Part shown: piece by piece, positions 1 through 6,097 of the stretch
How positions within the stretch are numbered: position 1 is the stretch's first letter
How the letters are laid out: each line of letters starts with the position of its first letter
Assembly: GCA_023418095.1 (NCBI GenBank)
Contig: JAEZDL010000155.1
Coordinates: forward strand, 1-15,226
Source: Bacteroidota bacterium
GTDB lineage: Bacteria > Bacteroidota > Bacteroidia > Flavobacteriales_F > PHOS-HE28
Length of the DNA stretch: 15,226 nt
Direction of reading: 5' to 3'
The notes under the pieces: generated by a model
Database searches by the model: none
Told to the model about the DNA's origin: nothing
What the model saw: the letters and a program-made list of their open reading frames with translations, nothing else
Made by a program: the position numbers and the translations under genes

Positions 1-49
1 GGGTTTCGATCCGGTCGAAGGCAACGGTTCCAACGGTGATGAGCTGCAT
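1..49 (-). CDS. PfkB-family sugar kinase, N-terminal fragment (runs off left edge)
   Basis: Only the first 16 codons are inside the window; the ATG reads leftward from base 49. The peptide MQLITVGTVAFDRIET resembles the N-terminal strand of Bacteroidota PfkB/ribokinase-type sugar kinases, which commonly begin with 'VVGTVAFDxIETP'. Family members phosphorylate sugars or nucleosides with ATP in the cytoplasm; the substrate cannot be told from this piece. The gene is divergent from the tRNA-Asn gene, with about 110 bases between them. I see no Shine-Dalgarno site before the ATG, which is usual for Bacteroidota. The call rests on a short match, so family is likely but not certain. Confidence 0.6.
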   Translation of the reverse strand, partial: MQLITVGTVAFDRIET

Positions 50-108
50 GGCTGAAGTGTTTCGTCTACTTTATGGGCTTGCAAAGATGCGCGAAGTGGA
101 GCGATCGC

Positions 109-139
109 TTTGCAACTTCGGCCGAACATGCTAATTTCG
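109..139 (+). promoter_or_regulatory. Bacteroidota-type promoter of tRNA-Asn
   Basis: TTTG at 109-112 is followed after exactly 19 bases by TAATTTCG at 132-139. The Bacteroidota housekeeping promoter is TTTG/TTG, about 19 bases, TAnnTTTG; only one base of the -7 box differs (C for T). Transcription would begin around 144-148, shortly before the mature tRNA 5' end at 159. The exact spacing and the position before a tRNA make this the best supported promoter in the window. Confidence 0.7.
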
Positions 140-158
140 CGGTCCCTTATCGGGAAAT

Positions 159-232
159 TCCCTGGTAGCTCAGCCGGTTAGAGCACCTGACTGTTAATCA
201 GGGGGTCGCTGGTTCAAGTCCAGCCCGGGGAG
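159..232 (+). tRNA. tRNA-Asn (anticodon GUU)
   Basis: The full cloverleaf can be drawn by eye. Acceptor stem 159-165 pairs with 225-231 (one T-G pair). The D stem is 168-171 with 181-184. The anticodon stem is 186-190 with 198-202, enclosing loop CTGTTAA, with anticodon GTT at 193-195. The T stem is 208-212 with 220-224 around TTCAAGT. The discriminator is G232, followed by CA rather than CCA, so the full CCA end must be added after transcription. It has its own promoter upstream and a hairpin terminator directly downstream, so it is a single-gene unit. Confidence 0.97.
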
Positions 233-235
233 CAG

Positions 236-264
236 AAGCCTCAGCGAAAGCTGGGGCTTTTCTT
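236..264 (+). terminator. Intrinsic terminator after tRNA-Asn
   Basis: A 10-base-pair stem (236-245 with 250-259, one T-G wobble) closes a GAAA tetraloop at 246-249. The rightward arm runs directly into the T-rich stretch TTTTCTT (258-264). It starts four bases after the tRNA discriminator, so it most likely ends the tRNA transcript. Confidence 0.85.
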
Positions 265-442
265 ATGATGAGCCACTTCGTTCACATAATCCATTCACAG
301 CGGTTGGATCGATATTACATCGGTGAGACTACCGAAAGGTGCATCCACCGCTGATGCCACCGACTGGCGCTTGCTTTGTACGATCGAATGCATCGATCGC
401 TAGGAGCAAGCTGCATTGCGAAGCCGGGGCTTTCTCATTTCA
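265..442 (+). pseudogene. Decayed GIY-YIG endonuclease gene (two frames, internal stop)
   Basis: From ATG 265/268 the frame reads 29 codons, including a good GIY-YIG N-terminus: 'FVHIIHSQRLDRYYIGETTE', in which VHI and YIG stand for the two Tyr motifs. A TGA stop follows at 352-354. In the next frame, from 353, the translation resumes as 'TDWRLLCTIECIDR', then a TAG at 401, then 'EQAALR'. This matches the later part of the same family, usually 'W.L.Y.E...R..A...E'. The segment between, which normally carries 'RL..HN..', seems deleted. Intact single-domain members are about 80-100 aa. A frameshift, a stop codon and a deletion together indicate a dead gene. The 3' edge is approximate. Its position just behind a tRNA could mark an old integration site, but no direct repeat of the tRNA end was seen. 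Confidence 0.65.
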
Positions 443-481
443 AACCGATCGAATACCGATCGCATGGCATCCGGCTTTGGA

Positions 482-583
482 ATGACCATGAAGTTCTATG
501 CGATCATTCTGGCTGTTATGATGCTCGCGAGCTCGTGCGCTCTTCAAGCTACGTTCGCAAATGCCACGGTAAGCGAGGTGTGA
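482..583 (+). CDS. Possible very small lipoprotein (33 aa)
   Basis: ATG 482 (M-T-M) or ATG 488 opens a frame to TGA 581-583. The peptide starts MKFYAIILAVMMLASSC: a basic residue, a hydrophobic stretch, then a lipobox-like LASSC, leaving a mature peptide of only about 15 residues. This layout resembles entericidin-type and other tiny bacterial lipoproteins. The -3 residue of the lipobox is Ala rather than the preferred Leu, and the gene lies just after a decayed gene, so it may itself be a truncated remnant. No promoter or terminator was recognised. A 76-codon frame over the same bases (376-606) has no recognisable protein features. I know no specific family for this peptide. Confidence 0.35.
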   Translation: MTMKFYAIILAVMMLASSCALQATFANATVSEV

Positions 584-650
584 ATACGCGCATGGGTGTG
601 ATGTGATCTCGGTCTCTTTTTCGACCCGTCATCACCCCGGCCAGCAATGG

Positions 651-658
651 TACTTTTG
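651..658 (+). promoter_or_regulatory. -7 promoter box directly before the GNAT-nitrilase start codon
   Basis: TACTTTTG is a perfect match to the Bacteroidota -7 consensus TAnnTTTG and ends four bases before the ATG at 663. Transcription would begin almost at the start codon, giving a leaderless or nearly leaderless mRNA. No TTG lies 19 bases upstream (the nearest feature is a T-run at 617-621), so half of the promoter is unsupported. Confidence 0.4.
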
Positions 659-662
659 ACGA

Positions 663-2282
663 ATGACGAAGAATACCAGGATCCGCCTGCGACTGCTCAA
701 GCTGGATGATTATGTCTCGCTGCGCGAATCCATGGTGGAGGCTTATGTCGATATGCACGATGCCATCTGGCGCGAGACACAGATCCGTAAGCTTCTGGAA
801 ATCTTCCCGGCAGGCCAGCTTTGCGTGACTGTGAACGGAAGGGTCGTGGCCGTTGCGCTTTCGATCATTGTGGATTATGATCTATTCGGCGATGAACATA
901 CCTACAAGGCGATCACCGGGAATTACACGTTCGATACGCACGATCCGGAAGGTGATGTGCTTTACGGTGTGGACATCTTCGTTCATCCGGAATTCCGTGG
1001 GATGCGGCTGGCGCGCCGGCTCTATGAAGCAAGAAAGGAACTATGCGAACGGCTCAACCTGAAGAGCATCGTGGCCGGTGGTCGCATCCCGAACTATTCA
1101 AAGTATGCGGATAAATTGAAGCCACGCGAATACATCGAAAAAGTGCAGGGCAAACAGATCTACGACCCGACCCTTTCGTTCCAGTTGAGCAATGGCTTCC
1201 ATGTGATCAAGGTGATGACCGGTTACCTGGCCGGTGATAAAAGTTCGCTCGAGTACGCCACGTTGCTGGAGTGGAACAACATCTACCATGAGCAGAGACC
1301 GAAGATCGCAGGACGCGCGAACGAGGTGGTGCGCCTGGGCCTGGTGCAATGGCAGATGCGATCGTTCCCCGATATGAAAGCGCTGCACGACCAGATGGAA
1401 TTCTTTGTGGATGCGGTGAGCAGCTACCAGGCGGACTTCTGCCTGTTCCCGGAACTGTTCAACGCGCCGCTGCTTGCCGAGTTCGACCACCTGGATGAAG
1501 CGCATGCCATGCGTGAATTGGCCCAATACACTGAACCGCTGCGGGACAGGTTCCAGGAACTTGCGATCTCCTACAACGTGAACATCATTACCGGCAGCAT
1601 GCCCTGGATCGACCCGGAAGGTTACCTGCGCAACGTGGGCTATCTGTGCCGCCGTGATGGTTCATGGGAGAAGTTCGAAAAGATCCATATCACCCCGAAC
1701 GAGCGCCAGTATTGGGGCATGGCGGGTGGCGATGAATTGAAGGTATTCGAAACGGATTGCGGTAAGATCGGCGTATTGATATGTTACGACGTGGAATTTC
1801 CTGAACTCCCGCGACTGCTTGCGCTCCAAGGCATGCAGATCCTCTTCGTTCCCTTCCTCACCGATACCCAGAACGGTTATATACGCGTAAGGCGTTGCGC
1901 GCAGGCGCGGGCGATCGAGAACGAATGTTACGTTGCGATCGCTGGCAGCGTGGGCAATCTGCCGAAGGTGGAGAACATGGATATCCAGTTCGCACAGAGC
2001 GCCGTGTTCACGCCGAGCGATTTCGCGTTCCCTACGAATGGCGTGAAGAGTGAAGCGACACCTAATTCGGAGATGACCTTGATCGCCGATGTGGACCGCG
2101 ACCTGTTGAAGGAGTTGAACGCCTATGGCAGCGTAAGGAATCTGCGTGACAGGCGCACCGATCTCTACAGCCTTTCACTGAAGAAGGATTCCGGAAAAGA
2201 GAATGGCAAGTTAACGAACGGCGAAGGCTTGCCACGTTCGCGATCGGGATCGAGGATGGGCCGCAGCCCTGCACGTGGCTAA
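663..2282 (+). CDS. GNAT acetyltransferase / carbon-nitrogen hydrolase fusion protein
   Basis: The 539-residue protein joins two enzymes. Residues about 5-190 are a GNAT N-acetyltransferase domain; the acetyl-CoA motif region is near 'VDIFVHPEFRG' at 103-113. Residues about 222-505 are a nitrilase-superfamily (carbon-nitrogen hydrolase) domain. Its catalytic triad is visible: Glu264 in FPELF, Lys340 in FEKIHITPNE and Cys374 in ICYDVEFPE. The fusion is a known architecture in Bacteroidota and other bacteria. Its natural substrate is not established; amide hydrolysis coupled to acyl transfer is an inference from the domains. No signal peptide, so cytoplasmic. The start fits the family because 'TRIRLR' begins the first GNAT strand. 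The last 30 residues are a Ser/Arg/Gly-rich tail not needed by either domain. It stands alone and converges on the GIY-YIG gene, 13 bases away. Confidence 0.93.
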   Translation: MTKNTRIRLRLLKLDDYVSLRESMVEAYVDMHDAIWRETQIRKLLEIFPAGQLCVTVNGRVVAVALSIIVDYDLFGDEHTYKAITGNYTFDTHDPEGDVLYGVDIFVHPEFRGMRLARRLYEARKELCERLNLKSIVAGGRIPNYSKYADKLKPREYIEKVQGKQIYDPTLSFQLSNGFHVIKVMTGYLAGDKSSLEYATLLEWNNIYHEQRPKIAGRANEVVRLGLVQWQMRSFPDMKALHDQMEFFVDAVSSYQADFCLFPELFNAPLLAEFDHLDEAHAMRELAQYTEPLRDRFQELAISYNVNIITGSMPWIDPEGYLRNVGYLCRRDGSWEKFEKIHITPNERQYWGMAGGDELKVFETDCGKIGVLICYDVEFPELPRLLALQGMQILFVPFLTDTQNGYIRVRRCAQARAIENECYVAIAGSVGNLPKVENMDIQFAQSAVFTPSDFAFPTNGVKSEATPNSEMTLIADVDRDLLKELNAYGSVRNLRDRRTDLYSLSLKKDSGKENGKLTNGEGLPRSRSGSRMGRSPARG

Positions 2283-2295
2283 GTTTGCTTATCGC

Positions 2296-2640
2296 TCAAT
2301 TGGTCCAGACCGCGTAGCCTTTGCGCCGAAGTTCCAGCGCAAGACCCTTCTCCACTTCCAATGCTTCCCGCTGGCTAAGCGGCCCGATATCCTGATAAAG
2401 GCTCGGCCGCAGATACAGCCCGTACTTGCGCACGATCGGGGAAGACAGATCATGACCTTTTGCGTTGCGGTAACCTGTCTTGTGTTGCTGGAATCGCTTC
2501 TGCGGGGTTTTGCTCGTCATGCCCACATACACGCATTGCGCCACGCCATTGTATTGCGGATTGGCTTCACGGAACCGCCTGTGCTCATTGAAGACCTTCC
2601 GGCTCAATTCGATCACGTAAACTGTGTAGATGGCCGGCAT
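2296..2640 (-). CDS. GIY-YIG nuclease-like protein
   Basis: The protein has 114 residues from ATG 2640; an in-frame TTG at 2661 would add seven residues (MGSEPGS) and is less likely. The two Tyr motifs are YVI (8-10) and YVG (38-40). They are followed by 'KRFQQHKTG' with the expected catalytic Arg49, and by Glu95/Glu97 in 'ALEVEKGLALEL', the region of the metal-binding Glu. The ending 'RRKGYAVWTN' matches a subgroup of short bacterial GIY-YIG proteins that carry about 27 residues between the Tyr motifs instead of the usual 10-11. Members of the superfamily cut DNA through one metal ion. The role of this subgroup is unknown. It is convergent with the GNAT-nitrilase gene and divergent from the DUF6508 gene. 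It belongs to a different subgroup from the decayed copy at 265-442. Confidence 0.8.
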   Translation of the reverse strand: MPAIYTVYVIELSRKVFNEHRRFREANPQYNGVAQCVYVGMTSKTPQKRFQQHKTGYRNAKGHDLSSPIVRKYGLYLRPSLYQDIGPLSQREALEVEKGLALELRRKGYAVWTN

Positions 2641-2749
2641 CGATCCAGGTTCCGATCCCAAAGATGTGGAACATGAAGTGCAAAAGGACCATGACCATCA
2701 TCCCGTACGACGATCGGTGACGTACCGGCTTCCCAACTTCGTGGAATAA

Positions 2750-3163
2750 ATGGGCGCGACGGATTACTTCAAGACGATAGCCGATCCGCCAGCGGATCAC
2801 TTCGAACCGCTGTTCGATCTACTGCCATCACTTCGGAAGGCCCCAGGACCACCGCCGGACATGTGCGGCCCCCGGGTTGCAGGATACATTCAGGTCAGTT
2901 TTGGGAACCTTCCAGAGGTCGATGCTTTCATAGTGCTCTGCTATGATCTGAACCTTGTAATTCCGTTCAACTGGAATGAATTCGTTCGTGATGTGCCCTT
3001 CCTTTCAGATCTTTCCTTGATCGACACATTTGACAAGGAGCATTGCTTCAAAGCGATCACGGCGATCATTCGCGCGGACAGGTTCTCGCCAGGTACTGTT
3101 CACGGGTGCTGGAGCAACGGGACACTATCGCGCGTGGTGGAGCGGATACAGGAGCTTGTGTGA
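2750..3163 (+). CDS. DUF6508-like protein
   Basis: The 137-residue protein lacks a signal peptide or membrane segment. Its C-terminal half carries the pattern I know from DUF6508: 'PFNWNEF' (72-78), then a helical stretch, then 'FKAITAIIRADRFSPG' (100-115) and a final 'G.LSRVVERIQEL'. Family members usually read 'PFDWPEW' and 'LTALVRKDRFCEG', so the fit is clear but not perfect. The function of DUF6508 is unknown; small cytoplasmic proteins with it often occur in accessory regions. The ATG directly follows an in-frame TAA at 2747-2749, which fixes the earliest start. The gene is divergent from the GIY-YIG gene with 109 bases between, room for two promoters, though I found no clear TAnnTTTG box there. 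Confidence 0.65.
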   Translation: MGATDYFKTIADPPADHFEPLFDLLPSLRKAPGPPPDMCGPRVAGYIQVSFGNLPEVDAFIVLCYDLNLVIPFNWNEFVRDVPFLSDLSLIDTFDKEHCFKAITAIIRADRFSPGTVHGCWSNGTLSRVVERIQELV

Positions 3164-3238
3164 ACAGTGTTCATAAAATGCGGTGGACTTTACGAGATCG
3201 CCCGGATGCCGGGCCTAGTTTCACGGCATCAACCCGGC

Positions 3239-3547
3239 ATGATGGAAGACCCCACCACCAGCTTGCTCTTGAGCGCTTTGGCGATGACCGATCCGCAGTT
3301 GATCCACCATATGAGCATGGCCACTGGTGCGAACAATGTCGCTGCGCAGGTGAAGGAGGAAGTGCATCATATGCTTGAAGGTGATCTCGCGATCGAACCG
3401 GACCGCGGCTTGCTGGAGGTTTATTCCGACGAATGGCCTGAACTTCTCGCCTTGATACCGGTTGAAGAGAATGATCTGCGCCCTGGCAGCCCCATCATCT
3501 CCTGGACTCCCGGCCTTGGTCGCGGCGGAAGGAATGAGGTGAACTGA
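3239..3547 (+). CDS. Hypothetical protein, doubtful
   Basis: An open frame from ATG 3239/3242 encodes about 102 residues; a GTG at 3167 would lengthen it to 126. The middle reads like protein, with an acidic helical stretch 'VKEEVHHMLEGDLAIEPD' and 'YSDEWPELLALIPVEEND'. The end (GLGRGGRNEVN) is low in information. I recognise no family, signal peptide or membrane segment. It follows the DUF6508 gene on the same strand, 75 bases from that stop, so it could share its transcript. It may also be a chance open frame in this GC-rich DNA. No competing gene covers 3164-3672. Confidence 0.4.
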   Translation: MMEDPTTSLLLSALAMTDPQLIHHMSMATGANNVAAQVKEEVHHMLEGDLAIEPDRGLLEVYSDEWPELLALIPVEENDLRPGSPIISWTPGLGRGGRNEVN

Positions 3548-3638
3548 AGGCTTCCGATCCAGAGCATGGATCGATGACCGACGCCGGCCCCAGATCCATC
3601 TTTTCCTGAACCTGCGGTGCTGTGCTTAAGATCGTTCA

Positions 3639-3668
3639 TTGTCATCGAAAGGTCTTCGTGTACATTCG
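3639..3668 (+). promoter_or_regulatory. Promoter of the DUF418 gene
   Basis: TTG at 3639-3641 is followed after exactly 19 bases by TACATTCG at 3661-3668. This matches the Bacteroidota -33/-7 layout with a single mismatch, the same C-for-T change as in the tRNA promoter. The predicted start of transcription is at or just after the ATG at 3673, so the mRNA would be leaderless or nearly so. It also argues against the GTG start at 3622. Confidence 0.55.
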
Positions 3669-3672
3669 ATCC

Positions 3673-4887
3673 ATGGCGGACCAGATCCCTACCACCGAAC
3701 GCCATGGACTGCTCGATGCCCTACGTGGCTTTGCGCTGCTCGGCATCGTGATGGCCAATTATCCGGTGATGTCGTATTGGGTCTTCATGCCACCCGCAGA
3801 TCAGGCGCTGCTGCCTTACTCGGGCTTCGACCCATTGCTCAAGGACCTCGAATCGATCCTGATCCAGGGAAAATTCTATTCGATATTCTCGCTGCTCTTC
3901 GGGATCGGGTTCGGGCTCTTCATGGCCAAATGTGATACGCCCAGATTCCTGCGGAGAATGGTGGTACTGGCGATCATCGGGTGGATCCATCTTCGATATT
4001 TCTGGGAGGGTGACATCCTGCTCCTTTACGCTTTGCTCGGAATGTTGCTGCCCTTGTTCAACAGGTTGCGCGATCGCTGGTTGCTCGCAGCGGCCGTTGT
4101 GTTGCTCCTGGTCCCCATTCCGCTCGAGTACATGGTGGAACACCGGATCTATAACCTGCCGGAACAGCTCTGGCGGAATTATGGAAGTGAAGTGAAGGCG
4201 AGCGGGGTGGATGATGCGACCTATTTCGCTGGTGGGCTGAGTGAATTCCTTGCATTCCGGGAGGTTTCCTGGAAAGGCAGGCTTGCACATCTGGTGGGTG
4301 ATCATCGTGCTCCCAAGGTACTAGGCCTGTTCCTGATCGGAATGTTCGTTGCACGACGTGGGATCTTCCGTGACCCCGGATCATACGGGAATGTCCTTCG
4401 CAACACACTGTTGATCGGCGGCATCATTGGCCTGGCAGCAACATTGATCCAGGTGCTGGACCCGTCCCCGGATTACGTGATGCGAACCGTGCTGCTCACG
4501 ATCGGTACCACCCCGCTGGCTCTTGCGATCGCGTCTGCCTTCACACTTGCATGGCAGGGGAAGAATGGCAGATGTATTCTTGAGCTTTTCTCACCTGCAG
4601 GTAGAATGGCGCTGACGAATTACCTGGGCCAGACCCTGGCCGGCCAGTTGATATTCTCCGGCGTAGGAGCCGCGCTTGGGCCGGAATTGAGCCTTGCAAC
4701 GATCATCCTTGTCGCGGTTACGGTATTCGTCATGCAGGTCATTCTGAGCACCTGGTGGTTGAAGCGCTTTCAGTTCGGTCCCCTTGAATGGATCTGGCGC
4801 TCATTCACCTATGGCCGGCCGATACGGATCAAGCGCTCCCATCCGCTCCCTGCCACAAAAGCCAATGCGGTACGGATCAACACTTGA
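3673..4887 (+). CDS. DUF418 multi-pass membrane protein
   Basis: The 404-residue integral membrane protein begins with the family signature 'LLDALRGFALLGIVMANY' (13-30). It continues with 'GKFYSIFSLLFGIGFGLF' (66-83). Near the C-terminus it has 'GRMALTNYLGQ' (310-320) and 'FQFGPLEWIWRSFTYG' (366-381), both hallmarks of DUF418. About nine to ten hydrophobic segments are visible, and the length is normal. DUF418 proteins are inner-membrane proteins of unknown activity, related to acyltransferase-3-like membrane proteins; transport or envelope acyl transfer are only proposals. I chose ATG 3673 over an in-frame GTG at 3622 because the family starts about ten residues before the first signature and because a promoter ends just before 3673. 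The DUF305 lipoprotein gene follows after 37 bases, probably on the same transcript. Confidence 0.92.
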   Translation: MADQIPTTERHGLLDALRGFALLGIVMANYPVMSYWVFMPPADQALLPYSGFDPLLKDLESILIQGKFYSIFSLLFGIGFGLFMAKCDTPRFLRRMVVLAIIGWIHLRYFWEGDILLLYALLGMLLPLFNRLRDRWLLAAAVVLLLVPIPLEYMVEHRIYNLPEQLWRNYGSEVKASGVDDATYFAGGLSEFLAFREVSWKGRLAHLVGDHRAPKVLGLFLIGMFVARRGIFRDPGSYGNVLRNTLLIGGIIGLAATLIQVLDPSPDYVMRTVLLTIGTTPLALAIASAFTLAWQGKNGRCILELFSPAGRMALTNYLGQTLAGQLIFSGVGAALGPELSLATIILVAVTVFVMQVILSTWWLKRFQFGPLEWIWRSFTYGRPIRIKRSHPLPATKANAVRINT

Positions 4888-4924
4888 ACCTTCCCACGGT
4901 ATCCATTTTGCGGCCGATCGGACC

Positions 4925-5527
4925 ATGATCAAGACGTTCATTCAACTTGTTCTTGCATTTACGTTGCCCGCATGCAATTCATCCGATCCGGTGGAAAGCT
5001 CATTCGTTCGGGATCGTCCATTACAGCATAGTGATTCGTTGGCGAACGTGATCCTCGATCTTGCAGAACGCCTGAAGGCCACACCCCTCACCGGTGATAG
5101 GGATGTGGATGTGGTGACGGAACTGATCGAACATCATATGGCAGCGATCGAAATGGACCGGATCCTTCAGCGCGACGGAAGCGATCCCGATCTGAAGGCA
5201 TTCGCGAAGGAACTTGATCGGATCTTCAAGGATGAGCTCGGGAAGTTGCGCGATTTCCTGGAACATCATCCACCCGTTACCGGTGCAGGAAAACGCGGCG
5301 TGAGCGAATGGATCGACATCCTGAACACTACGGAACCGACCGATGACCTGGATGCCGCATACAGGACGCTGATGGCGAAACACCTGGAACACGGGATCGC
5401 ATTGGCCCGCAAGGAGCAGGAGCGCGGCCTCCATGGCGACATGAGGGAGACCGCAGGTGAAATGGTGCGGAACAGCGAGGCCATGCTGGCCGAACTTACA
5501 GGCCGCGCCGGAGGCCGATCATTGTGA
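4925..5527 (+). CDS. DUF305 lipoprotein
   Basis: The 200-residue protein starts with a lipoprotein signal peptide: MIK, a hydrophobic core, then LPAC with Cys17 as lipidation site. An earlier open frame from 4784 overlaps the DUF418 gene, so ATG 4925 is the sensible start. Residues about 58-112 match DUF305, with the HHMAAIEM segment (70-77) close to the family's 'HHqgAieMA'. A second, weaker copy lies at 145-192 ('MAKHLEHGIALARKE'), as expected for the two-part ferritin-like helical fold. Some DUF305 proteins bind copper and help in metal tolerance; the His/Met residues here allow that but do not prove it. It would sit in the periplasm or outer membrane. Its last 9 bases overlap the convergent minus-strand gene. 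Confidence 0.88.
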   Translation: MIKTFIQLVLAFTLPACNSSDPVESSFVRDRPLQHSDSLANVILDLAERLKATPLTGDRDVDVVTELIEHHMAAIEMDRILQRDGSDPDLKAFAKELDRIFKDELGKLRDFLEHHPPVTGAGKRGVSEWIDILNTTEPTDDLDAAYRTLMAKHLEHGIALARKEQERGLHGDMRETAGEMVRNSEAMLAELTGRAGGRSL

Positions 5528-5881
5528 TGTGCATTGGCGCAGGCAGAGCGCATAGGCCTGGTAGGCGGCGTTCTTGAACCTCTTTCGCTGATCGGCGAAG
5601 AAGATGCCTGCGCATTTCAGCATCGCATCGGCATAAGCTCTCCTGCAACGGCCCGCACAACTTGAGCCTGCATGCTTCTCTTCCAACCGCCTTACCCGGG
5701 CATCGATCTCCGCGATCTCCAACAGGTCGGCATCACCCGATCCTTCGATCAGGGCCGTGCGCTGGATCAGGCCGGTGCTCACCAGATTGCTCTGGATCCA
5801 CTGCCGCTCGGTGCGGCTGGCATCCTTCCAAAGATCGATGTTCACTTTCACCACCTGGGACTTCCGCATCTGCATGTTCAT
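5519..5881 (-). CDS. Small Cys-rich helical protein with twin CX3C motifs, unknown family
   Basis: From ATG 5881 the protein has 120 residues; ATGs at 5875 and 5869 are alternatives, and the open frame continues upstream to a TTG at 6049. I do not recognise a family. The first 40 residues hold a short strand and 'LWKDASRTERQWIQ'. Residues 52-70 look like a charged helix. The C-terminal third has five cysteines: C75-X3-C79, C90 and C113-X3-C117, in predicted helices of opposite direction. That geometry could form two disulfides or bind a metal. No signal peptide is present, which speaks against a periplasmic disulfide protein unless the true start is different. Its stop overlaps the end of the DUF305 gene on the other strand by nine bases. 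Its start overlaps the stop of a tiny upstream frame through ATGA. Confidence 0.6.
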   Translation of the reverse strand: MNMQMRKSQVVKVNIDLWKDASRTERQWIQSNLVSTGLIQRTALIEGSGDADLLEIAEIDARVRRLEEKHAGSSCAGRCRRAYADAMLKCAGIFFADQRKRFKNAAYQAYALCLRQCTSQ

Positions 5882-6024
5882 GTTCTGGGGATCGGCCCAA
5901 CCGCCATCGTCGGCCGTATGCAAATCTTCCAGCCTTCTACCTGTGCATGCCAGTGGCTTATTCGCGTAAGCGGCACGTGATTTTTCACGGTATCGAAGAA
6001 TTTCGGATCCTTCTTCCTTTGCAT
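5878..6024 (-). CDS. Possible tiny ORF coupled to the Cys-rich gene
   Basis: ATG 6024 opens a 48-codon frame that ends in TGA 5880-5878. The four bases ATGA at 5881-5878 serve as its stop and as the next gene's start, a classic arrangement for translational coupling. The peptide is basic and aromatic ('KKDPKFFDTVKNHVPLTRISHWHAQVEGW') and matches nothing I know. Against it: it is short, overlaps an open frame in the neighbouring reading frame, and such overlaps arise by chance. It might instead be the true 5' part of the Cys-rich gene displaced by a frameshift. Confidence 0.3.
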   Translation of the reverse strand: MQRKKDPKFFDTVKNHVPLTRISHWHAQVEGWKICIRPTMAVGPIPRT

Positions 6025-6097
6025 AATAACTTCTTTGAATGAACCGCAAGGACTGATCGGGAGCGGCACAATTGGTCCCAGCGAATGATCCCGCATC

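Noticed and set aside
376..606. 76-codon plus-strand open frame
   Set aside because: It overlaps the GIY-YIG remnant and the lipoprotein-like frame in another phase and has no signal, domain or repeat; it looks like chance.
1098..1526. 142-codon minus-strand frame opposite the GNAT-nitrilase gene
   Set aside because: It is the antisense shadow of a strongly supported gene, with His/Gln/Leu-rich composition typical of reverse frames.
3200..3214. Hairpin GCCCGG-ATG-CCGGGC as terminator of the DUF6508 gene
   Set aside because: The stem is only six pairs with a three-base loop and only TTT at some distance behind it; not convincing.
3421..3705. 94-codon minus-strand frame over the DUF418 start
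   Set aside because: Its composition is unstructured and it covers the DUF418 promoter and start, which are better supported.
4884..4910. Separate promoter for the DUF305 gene (TTG at 4884 with CCATTTTG at 4903)
   Set aside because: The spacer is 16 bases and the TA of the -7 box is missing; sharing the DUF418 transcript is simpler.
5662..6042. Plus-strand frames opposite the Cys-rich gene
   Set aside because: They are rich in Ser/Arg/Cys/Pro without motif; the minus-strand reading has more natural codon use and protein character.
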